The notes: generated from the sequence alone by a model not told the origin. A stretch of DNA of 64,000 nucleotides from an uncultured Isosphaeraceae bacterium (GCA_945957605.1 CAMFLR010000007.1:124001-188000); one strand, 5' to 3'. Positions 46,546 to 56,753 are shown, counted from the stretch's first letter. Made by a program: numbers and translations.

Positions 46546-46584
46546 TGCACGAAATTCCTCACATTTACCGTGATCTGCGTGAAA
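46546..46584. promoter_or_regulatory. Two operator-like motifs upstream (copies 1 and 2)
   Basis: TGCACGAAA at 46546-46554 and TGCGTGAAA at 46576-46584, both on the plus strand, have starts spaced 30 bases apart. Each is preceded by GATCT or GATC and followed by an A/T and CC. They lie between the DeoR gene and its likely promoter, and upstream of the MFS-HAD -35. Confidence 0.55.
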
Positions 46585-46598
46585 ATCCAAGACTTGGC

Positions 46599-46626
46599 TT
46601 GATTTGAGCTAGGTTGAACCTATAAT
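46599..46626 (+). promoter_or_regulatory. Promoter of the MFS-HAD gene
   Basis: TTGATT (46599-46604) and a perfect TATAAT (46621-46626) are separated by 16 bases. It is the best sigma-70-like promoter in the window. The start site should be near 46633, 50 bases before the ATG at 46683, which has GGGAAGG nine bases upstream. Confidence 0.7.
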
Positions 46627-46643
46627 CCAGGAGGAACAAGAAA

Positions 46644-46662
46644 TTTCACGCAGTTTCGTGCA
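46644..46662. promoter_or_regulatory. Two operator-like motifs downstream of the promoter (copies 3 and 4)
   Basis: TTTCACGCA at 46644-46652 and TTTCGTGCA at 46654-46662 are the reverse complements of TGCGTGAAA and TGCACGAAA, with starts ten bases apart. They lie inside the probable 5' leader, so a bound repressor would block transcription and could loop to copies 1 and 2. Confidence 0.55.
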
Positions 46663-46682
46663 GATTCGGGAAGGCGACCGGG

Positions 46683-48785
46683 ATGTCTTCGAGCATCGAA
46701 CAAGCCGCGGCGACCGATGCAGCCGCTTCAAGACCGGCTCGGTGGGCCGCATATGCGATGTTCGCGGTCGATGGGCTAGGTTTTGGTCCGTGGGCGGCGC
46801 ATTTACCGGCATTCAAGGTGTCGCTAGGCCTGAGTGACGGTGGCCTGAGCGTCCCATTGTTCGCGATGGTGATCGGTAGCCTTGTGGCGATGCCAATTGC
46901 CGGACGCCTGACATTTCGTCTGGGGAGTCGGCGAGTCCTCTTGATCGCCGCCACCCAATACAGTGCATCCGTGTCCCTCATCGCGTTGACGGTCACTCTC
47001 GGCGCCGGGCTTGCCGCGTTCACTGTTGCAGCGTTCCTGTTTGGGGCGGTCAAGGCGACGATCGACGTTTCTGCCAATGCCCAGGCTGTGGGCATTGAGC
47101 GGGAGACGTCGCGGCCAATCCTGTCCCGTTGCCACGGTTGCTGGAGCCTCGGCTCGCTCATCGGCGCCGGTGGCGCTGCTCTCGCACTGCGGTTCGGCTC
47201 GCCCCCGCTGCTGACGATGTGCCTGACAAGCTTACTGCTTCTGACACTGACTGTGGCCTCAGCGCCCTGCCTGCGGTCTAGCGACGAGATGAAGTCAAGC
47301 GACGCCCCAACGGCATCAAAGGGATCTCTCTGGCCAACCGGCCGGCTCCTACCTTTGGGAATCCTGGCATTCCTCGGCCTGTTCTGTGAAGGCTCCGTGG
47401 CCGACTGGTCAGCGGTCTATCTCGCGGGTCACGTGGGCGTGCCGGCAGCTTCGGCAGCACTCGGCTTTGCCGCATACATGACCGCGATGACACTCACGAG
47501 GTTTCTTGGGGACCGCCTGATCGGTCGTCTGGGACCAGCGGCGGTGTTGAAAAGCGGCGGGCTGCTCGTAGCGATCGGCCTGGGCGGAGCGCTGCTCGCG
47601 CGATCTCTGCCACTGGCGATGACTGGCTTTGCGCTCGCGGGCATTGGTCTCGCAAACGCCGTCCCCGTGATATTCCGGTCTGCTGGAACTGGGCACGATC
47701 CGGGTGGTGCAATCGCGTCTGTCTCGACGCTCGGCTACCTCGGGTTCCTTGCCGGTCCGCCCGTGATCGGCTTGCTCGCGGAGGCCGTGGGACTACCATT
47801 CGCGCTCCTGTTGGTCGTCGCTTTCGGCCTCACCATAGCGGTTGCAGCGGGCACCGCGTTGGGTTCCGCGAACGAACGCGAGACATCGCAACAAACTGCC
47901 ACTGCACCGACACAACTCATCCGCCGCGAGGGCGGAGATTACGATCCAAGAACAAAGGATACGAAACCTATGGGTGAGACGACATTTCCTTATGTGCTGG
48001 CGGCGATCGATATCGACGACACGCTGGTTGGACATGACAAGCGGATCGGCCGCGCTAATCGCAACGCAGTGAAAAGGCTCCGCGACTTGGGTTGCCGTGT
48101 CATTCTGGCCTCAGGCCGAAGACACGCGAACATGTTGCCCTACTGCGAGGAACTTCAACTCGACGGCTACGTCGTAAGCAGTCAAGGGGCGCGCGTTGAG
48201 CCCATCGTCGGTGGCGAAGTCCTCTATCGCGCTTACCTCGCGCCGGACGTGACCTCGACACTCATCGTCGAAGGGCTGGCACGCGGATACACGGTGCTGC
48301 TCTTCTTGCCAGAAGGAGTGTTTGCTCAGACCGAGACCAAGTGGGTCGACGCTTACCGCACCGAAAGCAATGATCCGGTGACGATTGTCGATCTCAGCGT
48401 TCTCGACGGTCGGTGCGCGGAGAAGGTGATCTGGGGCGGTGAGCCAGCGGATATCGCTGTGACCAGGGACGAAGAGGCCGCTCGCTACGAAGAGCAATTA
48501 TCTGTGGTAGTGACGAGCGACTGGTCCTTGGAGTTTGCGGCATTCGACGCGAACAAGGCGGCAGGCGTCGCGGCCGTGGCTTCAGCGATCGGCGTTCCAC
48601 GCGAACAGGTGATCGCTTTCGGCGATGGGAACAATGACGTCCCACTGCTCGAATGGGCTGGCCTGGGAGTGGCCATGCCTCACGGACGTCGAGCAGCCCA
48701 TGAGGCGGCTGACCTGATCGGGCCCGACGGTGATCCAGAGTCGGCTCTCGCTCGTGCTGTCGATTCAATCGTCGCACGTTATTGA
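46683..48785 (+). CDS. MFS transporter fused to a Cof-type HAD phosphatase
   Basis: The 700-residue protein has about 12 membrane helices at residues 15-400, with the usual MFS loop GRLTFRLGSRR, then a polar linker (about 400-430) and a Cof/HAD-IIB phosphatase at about 430-700: IDIDDTL near 441, SGRR, and GDGNNDVPLLE near 648. The transporter would take up a sugar, and the phosphatase would act on a sugar phosphate in the cytoplasm. The frame is continuous, with no stop between the parts. An ATG at 47970, preceded by AAAGGA, could start the phosphatase alone. Regulation by the divergent DeoR protein is likely. Confidence 0.85.
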   Translation: MSSSIEQAAATDAAASRPARWAAYAMFAVDGLGFGPWAAHLPAFKVSLGLSDGGLSVPLFAMVIGSLVAMPIAGRLTFRLGSRRVLLIAATQYSASVSLIALTVTLGAGLAAFTVAAFLFGAVKATIDVSANAQAVGIERETSRPILSRCHGCWSLGSLIGAGGAALALRFGSPPLLTMCLTSLLLLTLTVASAPCLRSSDEMKSSDAPTASKGSLWPTGRLLPLGILAFLGLFCEGSVADWSAVYLAGHVGVPAASAALGFAAYMTAMTLTRFLGDRLIGRLGPAAVLKSGGLLVAIGLGGALLARSLPLAMTGFALAGIGLANAVPVIFRSAGTGHDPGGAIASVSTLGYLGFLAGPPVIGLLAEAVGLPFALLLVVAFGLTIAVAAGTALGSANERETSQQTATAPTQLIRREGGDYDPRTKDTKPMGETTFPYVLAAIDIDDTLVGHDKRIGRANRNAVKRLRDLGCRVILASGRRHANMLPYCEELQLDGYVVSSQGARVEPIVGGEVLYRAYLAPDVTSTLIVEGLARGYTVLLFLPEGVFAQTETKWVDAYRTESNDPVTIVDLSVLDGRCAEKVIWGGEPADIAVTRDEEAARYEEQLSVVVTSDWSLEFAAFDANKAAGVAAVASAIGVPREQVIAFGDGNNDVPLLEWAGLGVAMPHGRRAAHEAADLIGPDGDPESALARAVDSIVARY

Positions 48786-49250
48786 TCAGTAAGGGGCTCC
48801 GCCAACAACTGGGCGAAACTCAATTTCCCGTACTTCCATAGGTTTCTTTAGAGCCGCTAGACGTTTCAACTGTCATCGCACTCGGGTGGTCAAGTCGATC
48901 GCCGACTCGAGATGCGGCGACATTACAGAGATTGAAACGGATTCATTATCACGAGCAATCGCGGCATCCTCTCATGCTTCGAGCGTTCGTGAGGGTTGTC
49001 TGTCCTGTTCTGAAGCAACACCGTTCGTGATATTTGCGCTCCAATTGACGACAATTGTGTCCGATGTCATCAACCCAAAAGTGATTCTCCCGTATGATGC
49101 CTGCTTCACTCAGGGGGCCGGTGACTGCACGGCGCGGCACTCTTAAAACTCCTCATTTTTGCCCAATGGATCGTTCACGCATCGACTGCAGAAACGCGGC
49201 CTTGGTGGGGGTTCAGCGGAAGAGCGGAGATCAAAGCGGGCAGAGCTTGA

Positions 49251-49566
49251 TGTGAGCAATCAGAACCATTGATTAAAGATCGACGTTGTTGTTGTTTGAT
49301 GCGAGCGAGTGTTTGTTGGTGAAGAACTGATCAAAATGTGCTTTAAAGTAGATCAAGCACAGCCAGGACTTCGTCTACGATCGGAAGTCGAACTTTCTGC
49401 TGTCATTAAAGGAACCACAAACTCTATTCGTATTGGAAGTGTCTCCTGGAAAAGTCCCAAGCAGCTTTTTGGCAAAGTCTTGTGGTAATTGTTGTTGCTG
49501 GAAAACTCTTTAGATTAGGTGGATAATATAAAAAATGCTATTGTGAGCAATAAAAACCGATTGAAT
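49251..49566. repeat. Imperfect direct repeat pair
   Basis: TGTGAGCAATCAGAACCATT followed by GATT (from 49251) and TGTGAGCAATAAAAACCGAT followed by TGAAT (from 49542) share 19 or more of 24 positions, allowing one base of offset. They flank a segment of about 290 bases. They could be remnants of element ends or regulatory sites. Confidence 0.4.
49336..49488 (+). CDS. Possible 50-residue small protein
   Basis: An ATG frame ends in TAA at 49486-49488. The product is MCFKVDQAQPGLRLRSEVEL... ending SWKSPKQLFGKVLW, with a plausible amphipathic composition. No homologue is recognised, and no strong ribosome site is seen (the sequence before the ATG is GAACTGATCAAA). It lies in the A+T-richer region between the two direct repeats. 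It is listed because it would be missed by length cut-offs, but support is weak. Confidence 0.2.
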   Translation: MCFKVDQAQPGLRLRSEVELSAVIKGTTNSIRIGSVSWKSPKQLFGKVLW

Positions 49567-49892
49567 TTGTCTCACGCAAAGTCAAAATCCGTCGACCAAC
49601 TCCGAAGCGTTTTCCGGTTAGACCGCCTGGCGCTTCAAAATACGTTTAATCGGCGATCATTTTCAGGCTTTCACATCCGGTCACGCGGCTCAAGCTGACG
49701 ACATTCTGCGTGAACATTTGCGAGACGTGAGTTCATGGAATTCCGGAAATTTTCTGTCAGAATATGCCCCGCTACGTTTTAGGTAGCTGTCGTGTCGGAT
49801 AAAATCGGAAAGATTCCGGTCGTGCGATTGATCCAATGCTTCGACATGCGAAGACATCCTTGTCTATCGCTTTGGCTCTTAATGAGTTCATA

Positions 49893-52886
49893 ATGGGACG
49901 TCTATTCTCATCGATCCACCTGCTTCTTGTGATCGCGAGCTTGGTAAGCGCCCGGGAAATCGCTCGCGCCGATGACGCTGCTCCCAAAACACGCGGTTCG
50001 AGCACTTCCCCTTCGTTTCCAGAGGCGGTCCGGCCGCTCTTGGAATCGAAGTGCTTCAGGTGCCACGGCGGTTCGACTATCAAGGCGGAACTTGACCTTA
50101 GCACTCTTCACGGGATGAAGAAGGGTGGCGAGTCCGGCCCCGTCATTGTCCCGGGCGACCCCGGGCAAAGCCTACTTTACGAAAAGATCCATAAAGGCGA
50201 GATGCCACCGGGCAAGAACGATCGCCTTGATGTCACAGAGGTCGACATCATCAAGCGTTGGATCGAATCGGGCGCCAAAACCGGTCCGGAGTCTGAAGAA
50301 GCGTCGCAAGTGGCGATCAACCAACACGATGTTCTGCCCATTTTGCTCAGACATTGCACGTACTGTCATGGTCCACGGCAGAAAGAGGGAAATCTCGACC
50401 TGACCACGCGCGCTGGAATGCTGCGAGGCGGTAAGTCGGGGCCGGCTCTGGTTCCTGGAAGTCCAGACCAGAGTCTGATGATCAAACGGATGCGACTGGG
50501 ACAAATGCCTCCACCTAAGCTGCTCGTCGAAGGAAGCGTGAAGCCGGCCGACGCGGGCGAGACCGAAATTCTTGCGAAGTGGATCGCGAACGGGGCGCCG
50601 GAGGCCGCGATCGCGCCCGACGTTGCGAGCACGACGCCGGACCCTCTCGTTAGCGATAAGGATCGCGAGTTTTGGGCGTTCAAATCGCCCAAACCTGTGA
50701 GCCTTCCCGTCGTTTCCGCCAGGAATCGTGTAAGAAACCCGATCGACTCCTTTATCCTGCAAAAGCTCGAAGCCAAGGGGCTTTCGCTTGCCACTGAAGC
50801 GGATCGGATGATCTTGCTTCGCCGGGCCTATTTCGATTTGACCGGGCTCCCTCCCGAGCCAGCGGAGATCGAGCGGTTCCGGAATGATATCGCTCCCGGA
50901 GCCTATGAACGATTGATCGATCGGCTGCTTGCTTCTCCACGCTATGGCGAGCGCTGGGGACGCTACTGGCTCGACCTGGCGGGCTACGCCGATTCCGAAG
51001 GCAAGCGCGAACAAGACTTGCCACGCCCTCAAGCTTGGCGATATCGCGACTATGTCATCAAATCACTCAACAGCGACAAGCCGTACGATCGTTTTTTGAG
51101 AGAGCAACTCGCGGGCGACGAGCTTGCCGACTACGAACATGCTCCGGAAATCACCGAGGAACTTGCCGACAATCTGATCGCCACCGGCTTCCTGCGCATG
51201 GCTCCCGACGCGACATGGGCCAACATCACCGGTTACGCTACGGACCGGCTCGACGTCATTGCCGATGAAATCGATATCCTGGGATCGGCCGTCATGGGGC
51301 TGACCATGAAATGCGCCCGGTGCCACAGTCACAAATTCGACCCCATCCCGCATCGAGACTATTATCGGCTTTTAGCCATATTCAAAGGGGCATACGACGA
51401 ATACGACTGGCTCAGGCCGGATGTGCGTCAAGGGCTGGGGCCGATCAGCCTGGACATCCGCGGCGGCCGGCTTCTCCCTCAAGTCACTTCCGCCGAGCGC
51501 CACACGTGGGAGGCAAACGAGGAGCGGATCACGCGAGAAGCTTCAACGATCCGGGCCAAACTAGAATCCAAGCAAAATGTTCTCATTGCGAAATATCTTG
51601 AAAAGAGATTGGGGGATCTGCCTGCGGTCTTGCGAGATGACTTGAAAGCCATGCTGGCAACACCCGCTGAGAAACGTGACGCGATTCAGAAATATCTGGC
51701 CACCAAGTTCGAGAAGGAGCTTCGGATCGACCGCACTGCGCTCAAAGCGATCGACGCGGCATTCAAGCAAGAATCCGATCAGGCTGATGCAAAACTAACA
51801 GCCCTTGAAGCAAAACGCCAGGAAGCCCCCAAGATCCAGGCACTCTGGGATCGTGGTGCTCCGTCACCGACTTACATTTACAAACGCGGTGATTTGAACA
51901 CTCCTGGACGTTTGGTTGGTCCAGGAGTTCCTTCGATGTTGACTGATGGCAAGACCCCGTTTGACGTCAAGCCGCCCTGGCCAGGCGCGAAGTCGACAGG
52001 TCGTCGCCTGGCGTTTGCAAATTGGATCACTCGTCCGGATCATCCACTCACTGCGCGAGTCGCTGTAAACCGACTGTGGCAACACCATTTTGGCAAGGGG
52101 ATCGTCAAATCGACTGGCAATTTTGGCAAAGCTGGAATTCCACCCACCCACCCCGAATTGCTCGACTGGCTCGCGCAGGAGTTTGTCAAAGGCGGCTGGA
52201 AGTCCAAAGCAATTCACCGCCTGATCATGACGAGTGCCACTTACCGACAGAGTTCAAGCGTGACGGCCGAGCAGACAAAACTCGACACAGATAACGCGCT
52301 GTACTCACGGATGCCCCTCGTTCGCCTCGACGCCGAGGCGCTCTATGACACACTCCTCCTGATTTCGGGCCGACTCGACGACAAGCAATTCGGGCCTGCC
52401 GACCCGGTTGAGGTTCGGTCTGACGGTCTAGTCACTCCCAAAGGGACACGTCAGGGCTGGCGGCGGATGATTTATGTGCGACAATCTCGCAAGCAAATTC
52501 CCACCCACCTTGAAAACTTCGACTATCCCCAGATGAATCCGAATTGCATCGAGCGCCGCGATTCGATCGTGGCGCCACAGGCACTTGAACTCATGAACGC
52601 GGGGATGGTCCACGAGTTGGGTGGACAGTTCGCCAAACGTTTAGAGCGCGAAGCTGGCAAAACCCGCGCCGCACAAATCGATCGTGCCTATCTCATCGCA
52701 TTGTCTCGGCTTCCCAGCGATGAAGAGCGGCAAATCGGCCTGGAGGCTCTGGATCGATTGACCAAGCAGTGGACCCAAACGCTCGCGGCCTCTGGAAAGC
52801 CCGATCCCGGTCTCGCTGCCGAGAAATCACTGGCGACCTATTGTCATGCGATTATGAACAGCGCCGGGCTTCTCTATATTGATTAG
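49893..52886 (+). CDS. PSCyt1/DUF1549/DUF1553 protein with two N-terminal haem-type motifs
   Basis: The 997-residue protein has a signal peptide (about 1-25), two tandem PSCyt1-type units (CFRCHGG near 54 and CTYCHGP near 155, each followed by MPP and WI..GA segments), then DUF1549 with [14 protein letters not shown] and [11 protein letters not shown], and DUF1553 with [12 protein letters not shown] and the ending ...[10 protein letters not shown]. It differs from the 21300 protein by the extra haem unit and by having no inserted discoidin-like block. It probably works with the DUF1501 protein 17 bases downstream in the periplasm. The ATG at 49893 is chosen for the signal peptide. Confidence 0.9.
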   Translation: MGRLFSSIHLLLVIASLVSAREIARADDAAPKTRGSSTSPSFPEAVRPLLESKCFRCHGGSTIKAELDLSTLHGMKKGGESGPVIVPGDPGQSLLYEKIHKGEMPPGKNDRLDVTEVDIIKRWIESGAKTGPESEEASQVAINQHDVLPILLRHCTYCHGPRQKEGNLDLTTRAGMLRGGKSGPALVPGSPDQSLMIKRMRLGQMPPPKLLVEGSVKPADAGETEILAKWIANGAPEAAIAPDVASTTPDPLVSDKDREFWAFKSPKPVSLPVVSARNRVRNPIDSFILQKLEAKGLSLATEADRMILLRRAYFDLTGLPPEPAEIERFRNDIAPGAYERLIDRLLASPRYGERWGRYWLDLAGYADSEGKREQDLPRPQAWRYRDYVIKSLNSDKPYDRFLREQLAGDELADYEHAPEITEELADNLIATGFLRMAPDATWANITGYATDRLDVIADEIDILGSAVMGLTMKCARCHSHKFDPIPHRDYYRLLAIFKGAYDEYDWLRPDVRQGLGPISLDIRGGRLLPQVTSAERHTWEANEERITREASTIRAKLESKQNVLIAKYLEKRLGDLPAVLRDDLKAMLATPAEKRDAIQKYLATKFEKELRIDRTALKAIDAAFKQESDQADAKLTALEAKRQEAPKIQALWDRGAPSPTYIYKRGDLNTPGRLVGPGVPSMLTDGKTPFDVKPPWPGAKSTGRRLAFANWITRPDHPLTARVAVNRLWQHHFGKGIVKSTGNFGKAGIPPTHPELLDWLAQEFVKGGWKSKAIHRLIMTSATYRQSSSVTAEQTKLDTDNALYSRMPLVRLDAEALYDTLLLISGRLDDKQFGPADPVEVRSDGLVTPKGTRQGWRRMIYVRQSRKQIPTHLENFDYPQMNPNCIERRDSIVAPQALELMNAGMVHELGGQFAKRLEREAGKTRAAQIDRAYLIALSRLPSDEERQIGLEALDRLTKQWTQTLAASGKPDPGLAAEKSLATYCHAIMNSAGLLYID

Positions 52887-52903
52887 CCCTGGAGGCAAGA
52901 GCG

Positions 52904-54343
52904 ATGGCGGAGTCGACGCAGGTCAATCGAAGAAGCTTCTTTCAAAGGGCGTCGACGGGGCTCCACGGAGCAGCGCTCGCCTATTTGCTCGCCGGGGAAG
53001 CTCGGGCAGATGCGTCCGCTTCGCCTCATCTCGATTTGAAGCCGCGTTCTCCGCACTTTGAACCAAAAGCCCGCTCTGTCATTCATCTCTTCATGAATGG
53101 CGGTCCCAGTCAGATGGATCTGTTTGATCCCAAGCCGATGCTCGACAGGCATCACGGCGAATCTTATGTCGATAAAATCTCCGGAGAGCTTGAATTTGTA
53201 AAAGACGCTGGCGCGTTGATGCGAAGTCCGTACAAGTTCAAGCAATTCGGCAAGTGTGGAGCCCCTGTTTCCGAGGTGATGCCGCACCTCGCCGGCGTGG
53301 TGGACGATCTCGCGTTCATTCGATCTATGTACACCACGAACCTGACTCATGAACCGGCAGTTTACCTGATTCAGTCGGGGAAAATGGGACCAGGCCGACC
53401 GACGCTGGGTGCCTGGGTCGTCTATGGTCTGGGCAGCGAGAATCAAAATCTGCCGGCCTACGTCGTACTCGACGACCCCAAAGGAATGCCTGTTAATGGT
53501 GTCGAGAACTGGGAAGCCGGCTTCTTGCCGCCGAATTTTCAAGGCACACGATTTCGTTCCACCGGTTCGCCCATCTTGAACCTGAAAGACGACGCAAACC
53601 GGCCCAATGAGATTGTGGGCATGGAACGCGATCTTTTGAGTCGACTCGATCAGATCCACAAGCAAGCTCGCCCGCGACAACCAAGCCTGGATGCCAGAAT
53701 CGCCAGCTATGGACTGGCCGCGCGAATGCAGTTGGAAGCGACCGACGCGCTCGACATTTCAAAGGAGAGTCAAGAGACGCGCGATCTGTATGGCATCGGC
53801 CGCGAGCCGACCGACTCCTACGGGCGCCGTTGTTTGATTGCCCGTCGTCTCGTGGAGCGTGGCGTGCGTTTTGTGCAACTCTACATCAATGCACAGATCT
53901 GGGACACGCATACATCACTGTCCAGCGACCTCAAGACGGCATGCGATCGGACGGATCAACCTGTCGCCGCTCTTCTAAAGGACCTGAAGCGACGCGGGCT
54001 GCTTGATAGTACACTCGTCGTCTGGGGAGGTGAGTTCGGGCGGCTGCCGATCGCTCAGCTTCCTCCCGATAAGAATGAGAAACGTGCCGGCCGCGATCAC
54101 AACAAAAACGCCTTTTGCACCTGGATGGCTGGTGCGGGTATCAAGGGTGGCACAACCCACGGCGCGACGGATGAACTTGGCCTGAATGCCGTCGAGAATC
54201 GCGTGAGCGTCGCTGATTGGCACGCGACCATTCTTCATCTTCTAGGCCTTCATCACGAGCAGCTTTTTATCGATCTCAACGGCCTCAAGGAAAAGCTCAC
54301 CGGCGTAAACGGGGCGAGAATCGTCAAGGAGATCTTGTCGTGA
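52904..54343 (+). CDS. DUF1501 family Tat-exported protein
   Basis: The 479-residue protein has a Tat signal NRRSFFQRASTGLHGAAL (8-25) and the DUF1501 blocks SVIHLFMNGGPSQMDLFDPKP, RRCLIARRLVERGVRFVQLY and WGGEFGRLP...GRDHNKNAF. GGAGG lies close before the ATG. It is the second DUF1501 of the window and follows its PSD1 partner directly. The stop overlaps the next start by GTGA, so translation is coupled to the lactonase. The activity is unproven. Confidence 0.92.
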   Translation: MAESTQVNRRSFFQRASTGLHGAALAYLLAGEARADASASPHLDLKPRSPHFEPKARSVIHLFMNGGPSQMDLFDPKPMLDRHHGESYVDKISGELEFVKDAGALMRSPYKFKQFGKCGAPVSEVMPHLAGVVDDLAFIRSMYTTNLTHEPAVYLIQSGKMGPGRPTLGAWVVYGLGSENQNLPAYVVLDDPKGMPVNGVENWEAGFLPPNFQGTRFRSTGSPILNLKDDANRPNEIVGMERDLLSRLDQIHKQARPRQPSLDARIASYGLAARMQLEATDALDISKESQETRDLYGIGREPTDSYGRRCLIARRLVERGVRFVQLYINAQIWDTHTSLSSDLKTACDRTDQPVAALLKDLKRRGLLDSTLVVWGGEFGRLPIAQLPPDKNEKRAGRDHNKNAFCTWMAGAGIKGGTTHGATDELGLNAVENRVSVADWHATILHLLGLHHEQLFIDLNGLKEKLTGVNGARIVKEILS

Positions 54344-55395
54344 GAGTACCTCGAACCATTATCCTGTCCGCTCTCTGGTTGGTGACATCGGTTTCGCCCG
54401 TGCTCGCCGGCGATCCCATCTTTGCCGAAGGCGCAAAACTCGAACAGATCTACGCGCGTCAGGTGAAGCTTAACAGCGGCTTGACCGAAGGGCCGGCCGT
54501 CGCCCCTGATGGTAGCGTCTATTTCACCGACATGCCGTTCGGCAAGGACAACGGTCTGATCGTTCGTTACGACCCGAAGACAAAAAGCACGACACTCTTT
54601 ACCGACAATGCGTTCAAATCCAACGGCCTTGCCTTCGATCGAGACGGCAATCTGCTGTCGTGTGACGGTGCCGATGGTGGTGGCCGTTGCGTGCGGCGCT
54701 GGAACTTGAAGAGCGGGCAAAGCGAAATTCTGGCGGATCGATATCAAGGAAAGAGGCTTAACTCACCCAACGATCTCTGCGTTGACCTGAAATCGCGGAT
54801 CTACTTTACCGACCCGCGCTATGGCGGCCTTGAACCCCGCGAACTAGCTCGCGAAGCCGTCTATCGGGTGGAACGCGATGGAACCGTTGTCGAGGTCACA
54901 CACGACGTCGAGAAGCCGAATGGTCTGGCTCTCAGTCCAGACCAGCACACGCTCTATGTTGGCGATCACAACAACGGCGGCAACCGTCTCTCGCCTAACG
55001 ACCCCGAGCCGAAGCGTGGGGCGATGAAGGTTTACGCCTTTCCGCTTGATGACCGCGGATTGGTGAACGGTGAGCGAAAAACGCTCGTCGACTTTGGGAA
55101 GGAAAATGGCTGCGACGGCATGCGAGTCGACTCCAGCGGGAATCTTTACCTCGCGGTGCGAAGTCTTGCTCGGCCAGGAATCCTCGTCATAGATCCCGCA
55201 GGAAAGGAGCTAGCCTTCCTTCCCACGGGACCACAGGGGCAAACGGGTCTGTTTGAGGAATGGAAGGGTATTCCGAGCAATGTGGAGTTCGGAATCGGTG
55301 ATGATTCACACACGCTTTATGTCACAGTCGACAAAAGTCTGAATCGCATCCAAGTCAAGACAACCGGATTTCATCCTCATCTGTCCGGAAAGTGA
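54340..55395 (+). CDS. Secreted SMP-30/gluconolactonase-type protein
   Basis: The 351-residue protein has a signal peptide (1-23, VLA-GD). It is a six-bladed propeller of the SMP-30/gluconolactonase/LRE type, with LTEGPAVAPDGSVYFTDM, LNSPNDLCVDLKSRIYFTDPRYG, KPNGLALSPDQHTLYVGDH and NGCDGMRVDSSGNLY. Conserved Glu, Asn and Asp positions of the metal site are present. It likely opens a sugar lactone. The start is GTG at 54340, overlapping the DUF1501 stop, with AAGGAG nine bases upstream. The longer frame from 54217 has no leader. Confidence 0.88.
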   Translation: MRVPRTIILSALWLVTSVSPVLAGDPIFAEGAKLEQIYARQVKLNSGLTEGPAVAPDGSVYFTDMPFGKDNGLIVRYDPKTKSTTLFTDNAFKSNGLAFDRDGNLLSCDGADGGGRCVRRWNLKSGQSEILADRYQGKRLNSPNDLCVDLKSRIYFTDPRYGGLEPRELAREAVYRVERDGTVVEVTHDVEKPNGLALSPDQHTLYVGDHNNGGNRLSPNDPEPKRGAMKVYAFPLDDRGLVNGERKTLVDFGKENGCDGMRVDSSGNLYLAVRSLARPGILVIDPAGKELAFLPTGPQGQTGLFEEWKGIPSNVEFGIGDDSHTLYVTVDKSLNRIQVKTTGFHPHLSGK

Positions 55396-56753
55396 TCAGG
55401 TGTATGGAAGTTTTTGAGACAGCGTCAGGACAGGACGGATCAACAGTCCAGGTCTCGCCCAAGGGCCAAGAAGCCGGCCGCCTGCGCGACCTTTCCCCTC
55501 AGCAATGGAAGTCGGGGATTGCAGCCTGGCTGGGTTGGCTATTCGATGGCCTGGACATGCACCTGTATGTTCTCGTCGCTGCCCCGTTCGTCGCGGAGCT
55601 GATTGGAGCGACAACGGAGAAGGATCCGAGGGTGGGCTTCTATAGCTCCTGGATTCAGGCGGCATTTCTCTTCGGCTGGGCGATGGGCGGGGCGTTCTTC
55701 GGCCGGCTTGCGGATCGACTCGGTCGAAGCCGTTCCTTGATGCTGACGATCCTCACCTACGCGCTTTTCACGGGGCTTTCGTTCTTTGCGCAAGCTTGGT
55801 GGCAGTTGTTGATCTTTCGTTTCCTTGCCGCGTTAGGAATCGGCGGCGAGTGGGCTGTGGGAGCGTCATTGCTCTCTGAAACCTGGCCGCGCCGCTGGCG
55901 TCCCTGGATGGCCGCAGTGCTGCAGACGGGCGTCAACATCGGTGTGATGCTCGCCAGCCTGACGATCATTCTCCTGGCCGATCTCCCGGAACGAAGTGTG
56001 TTCCTGGTCGGTGTCTTGCCTGCATTCCTCGTCCTTTGGATCCGGCGCGCGGTTCCCGAGCCACAGGAGTGGCACGACGCCAAGCAAAAGTCGCTCCACG
56101 ACCAGCCCGGCTTTGCGGAGCTATTCCGAGGATCCATCCGCCGAACCACAGTGCTCACGATCCTTGTCTGTTCGCTTGCTCTCACTGCGCACTGGGCATT
56201 CTTGTTCTGGTACTTGCAACACCTCCGCAACCTACCGGACCTCAGCCAGTGGACAGATACGGCGAAAAACCAACTCGCCGGCAAGGTTCACTGGATGGTG
56301 ATGATCATCTCCGTGGTGGGCAATTTCTTCGCCGCCGCGCTGGCACGATGGGTAGGCTACCGACGCGCCATCACCATCCTTTGCGCGGGCTATTTCACAG
56401 CGATGATGGTGACCTACGGCACGGCGAGAACCTACCAAAACCTCTTTCTCGGTTTGGCGGCGATCGGCATTTGCCAGGGAGTGTTCGCGCTCTTCACCAT
56501 GTATTTGCCCCCGCTTTTCCCCACGCTCTTAAGAACCACTGGCGCTGGGTTTTGCTACAACATTGGCCGTATTGCGGCTGGGCTCGGGACGGTATTTTTT
56601 GGGCTCTTCTCCAAGGTGGGTGACTACAGGATTGCGCTGCTCAGTGCAGGCGTCCTTTTCCTGCCAGCGGCGGCCATTGCCTGGATGCTGCCCGACCTTC
56701 CCGAGGAGTCAATCATTGGTCCAGTCGCCAACGGAGTCGAGTCATGCGAGTAG
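55392..56753 (+). CDS. MFS transporter (sugar-acid/aromatic-acid type)
   Basis: The 453-residue protein has 12 predicted helices. It has the family signature WLGWLFDGLDMHLYVLVAAPF (about 47-67), the loop FGRLADRLGRSR and GGEWAVGASLLSETW. It resembles the aromatic-acid/sialic-acid type of proton symporters and would import the substrate, probably an acid made from the surface sugar. The start is GTG at 55392, overlapping the lactonase stop by four bases; an ATG at 55404 is the alternative. It is part of the PSD1-lactonase operon. Confidence 0.88.
   Translation: MIRCMEVFETASGQDGSTVQVSPKGQEAGRLRDLSPQQWKSGIAAWLGWLFDGLDMHLYVLVAAPFVAELIGATTEKDPRVGFYSSWIQAAFLFGWAMGGAFFGRLADRLGRSRSLMLTILTYALFTGLSFFAQAWWQLLIFRFLAALGIGGEWAVGASLLSETWPRRWRPWMAAVLQTGVNIGVMLASLTIILLADLPERSVFLVGVLPAFLVLWIRRAVPEPQEWHDAKQKSLHDQPGFAELFRGSIRRTTVLTILVCSLALTAHWAFLFWYLQHLRNLPDLSQWTDTAKNQLAGKVHWMVMIISVVGNFFAAALARWVGYRRAITILCAGYFTAMMVTYGTARTYQNLFLGLAAIGICQGVFALFTMYLPPLFPTLLRTTGAGFCYNIGRIAAGLGTVFFGLFSKVGDYRIALLSAGVLFLPAAAIAWMLPDLPEESIIGPVANGVESCE

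Larger units (their letters stand above)
48786..49892. other. A+T-richer, gene-poor region with imperfect direct repeat
   Basis: These 1107 bases show no convincing conserved gene. A direct repeat of about 24 bases occurs at 49251-49274 and 49542-49566. A small frame at 49336-49488 lies between the two copies. A -10-like run (GGATAATATAAAA) is near 49522-49534. One motif like the DeoR sites, CTGCGTGAAC, occurs at 49706-49715. The composition from about 49140 to 49700 differs visibly from the flanking G+C-rich genes. Confidence 0.5.

Noticed and set aside
48886-49146. Plus-strand frame of 86 codons and a 63-codon antisense frame
   Set aside because: Weak start context, no recognisable motif, and the two frames overlap each other. 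I treat the region as non-coding.
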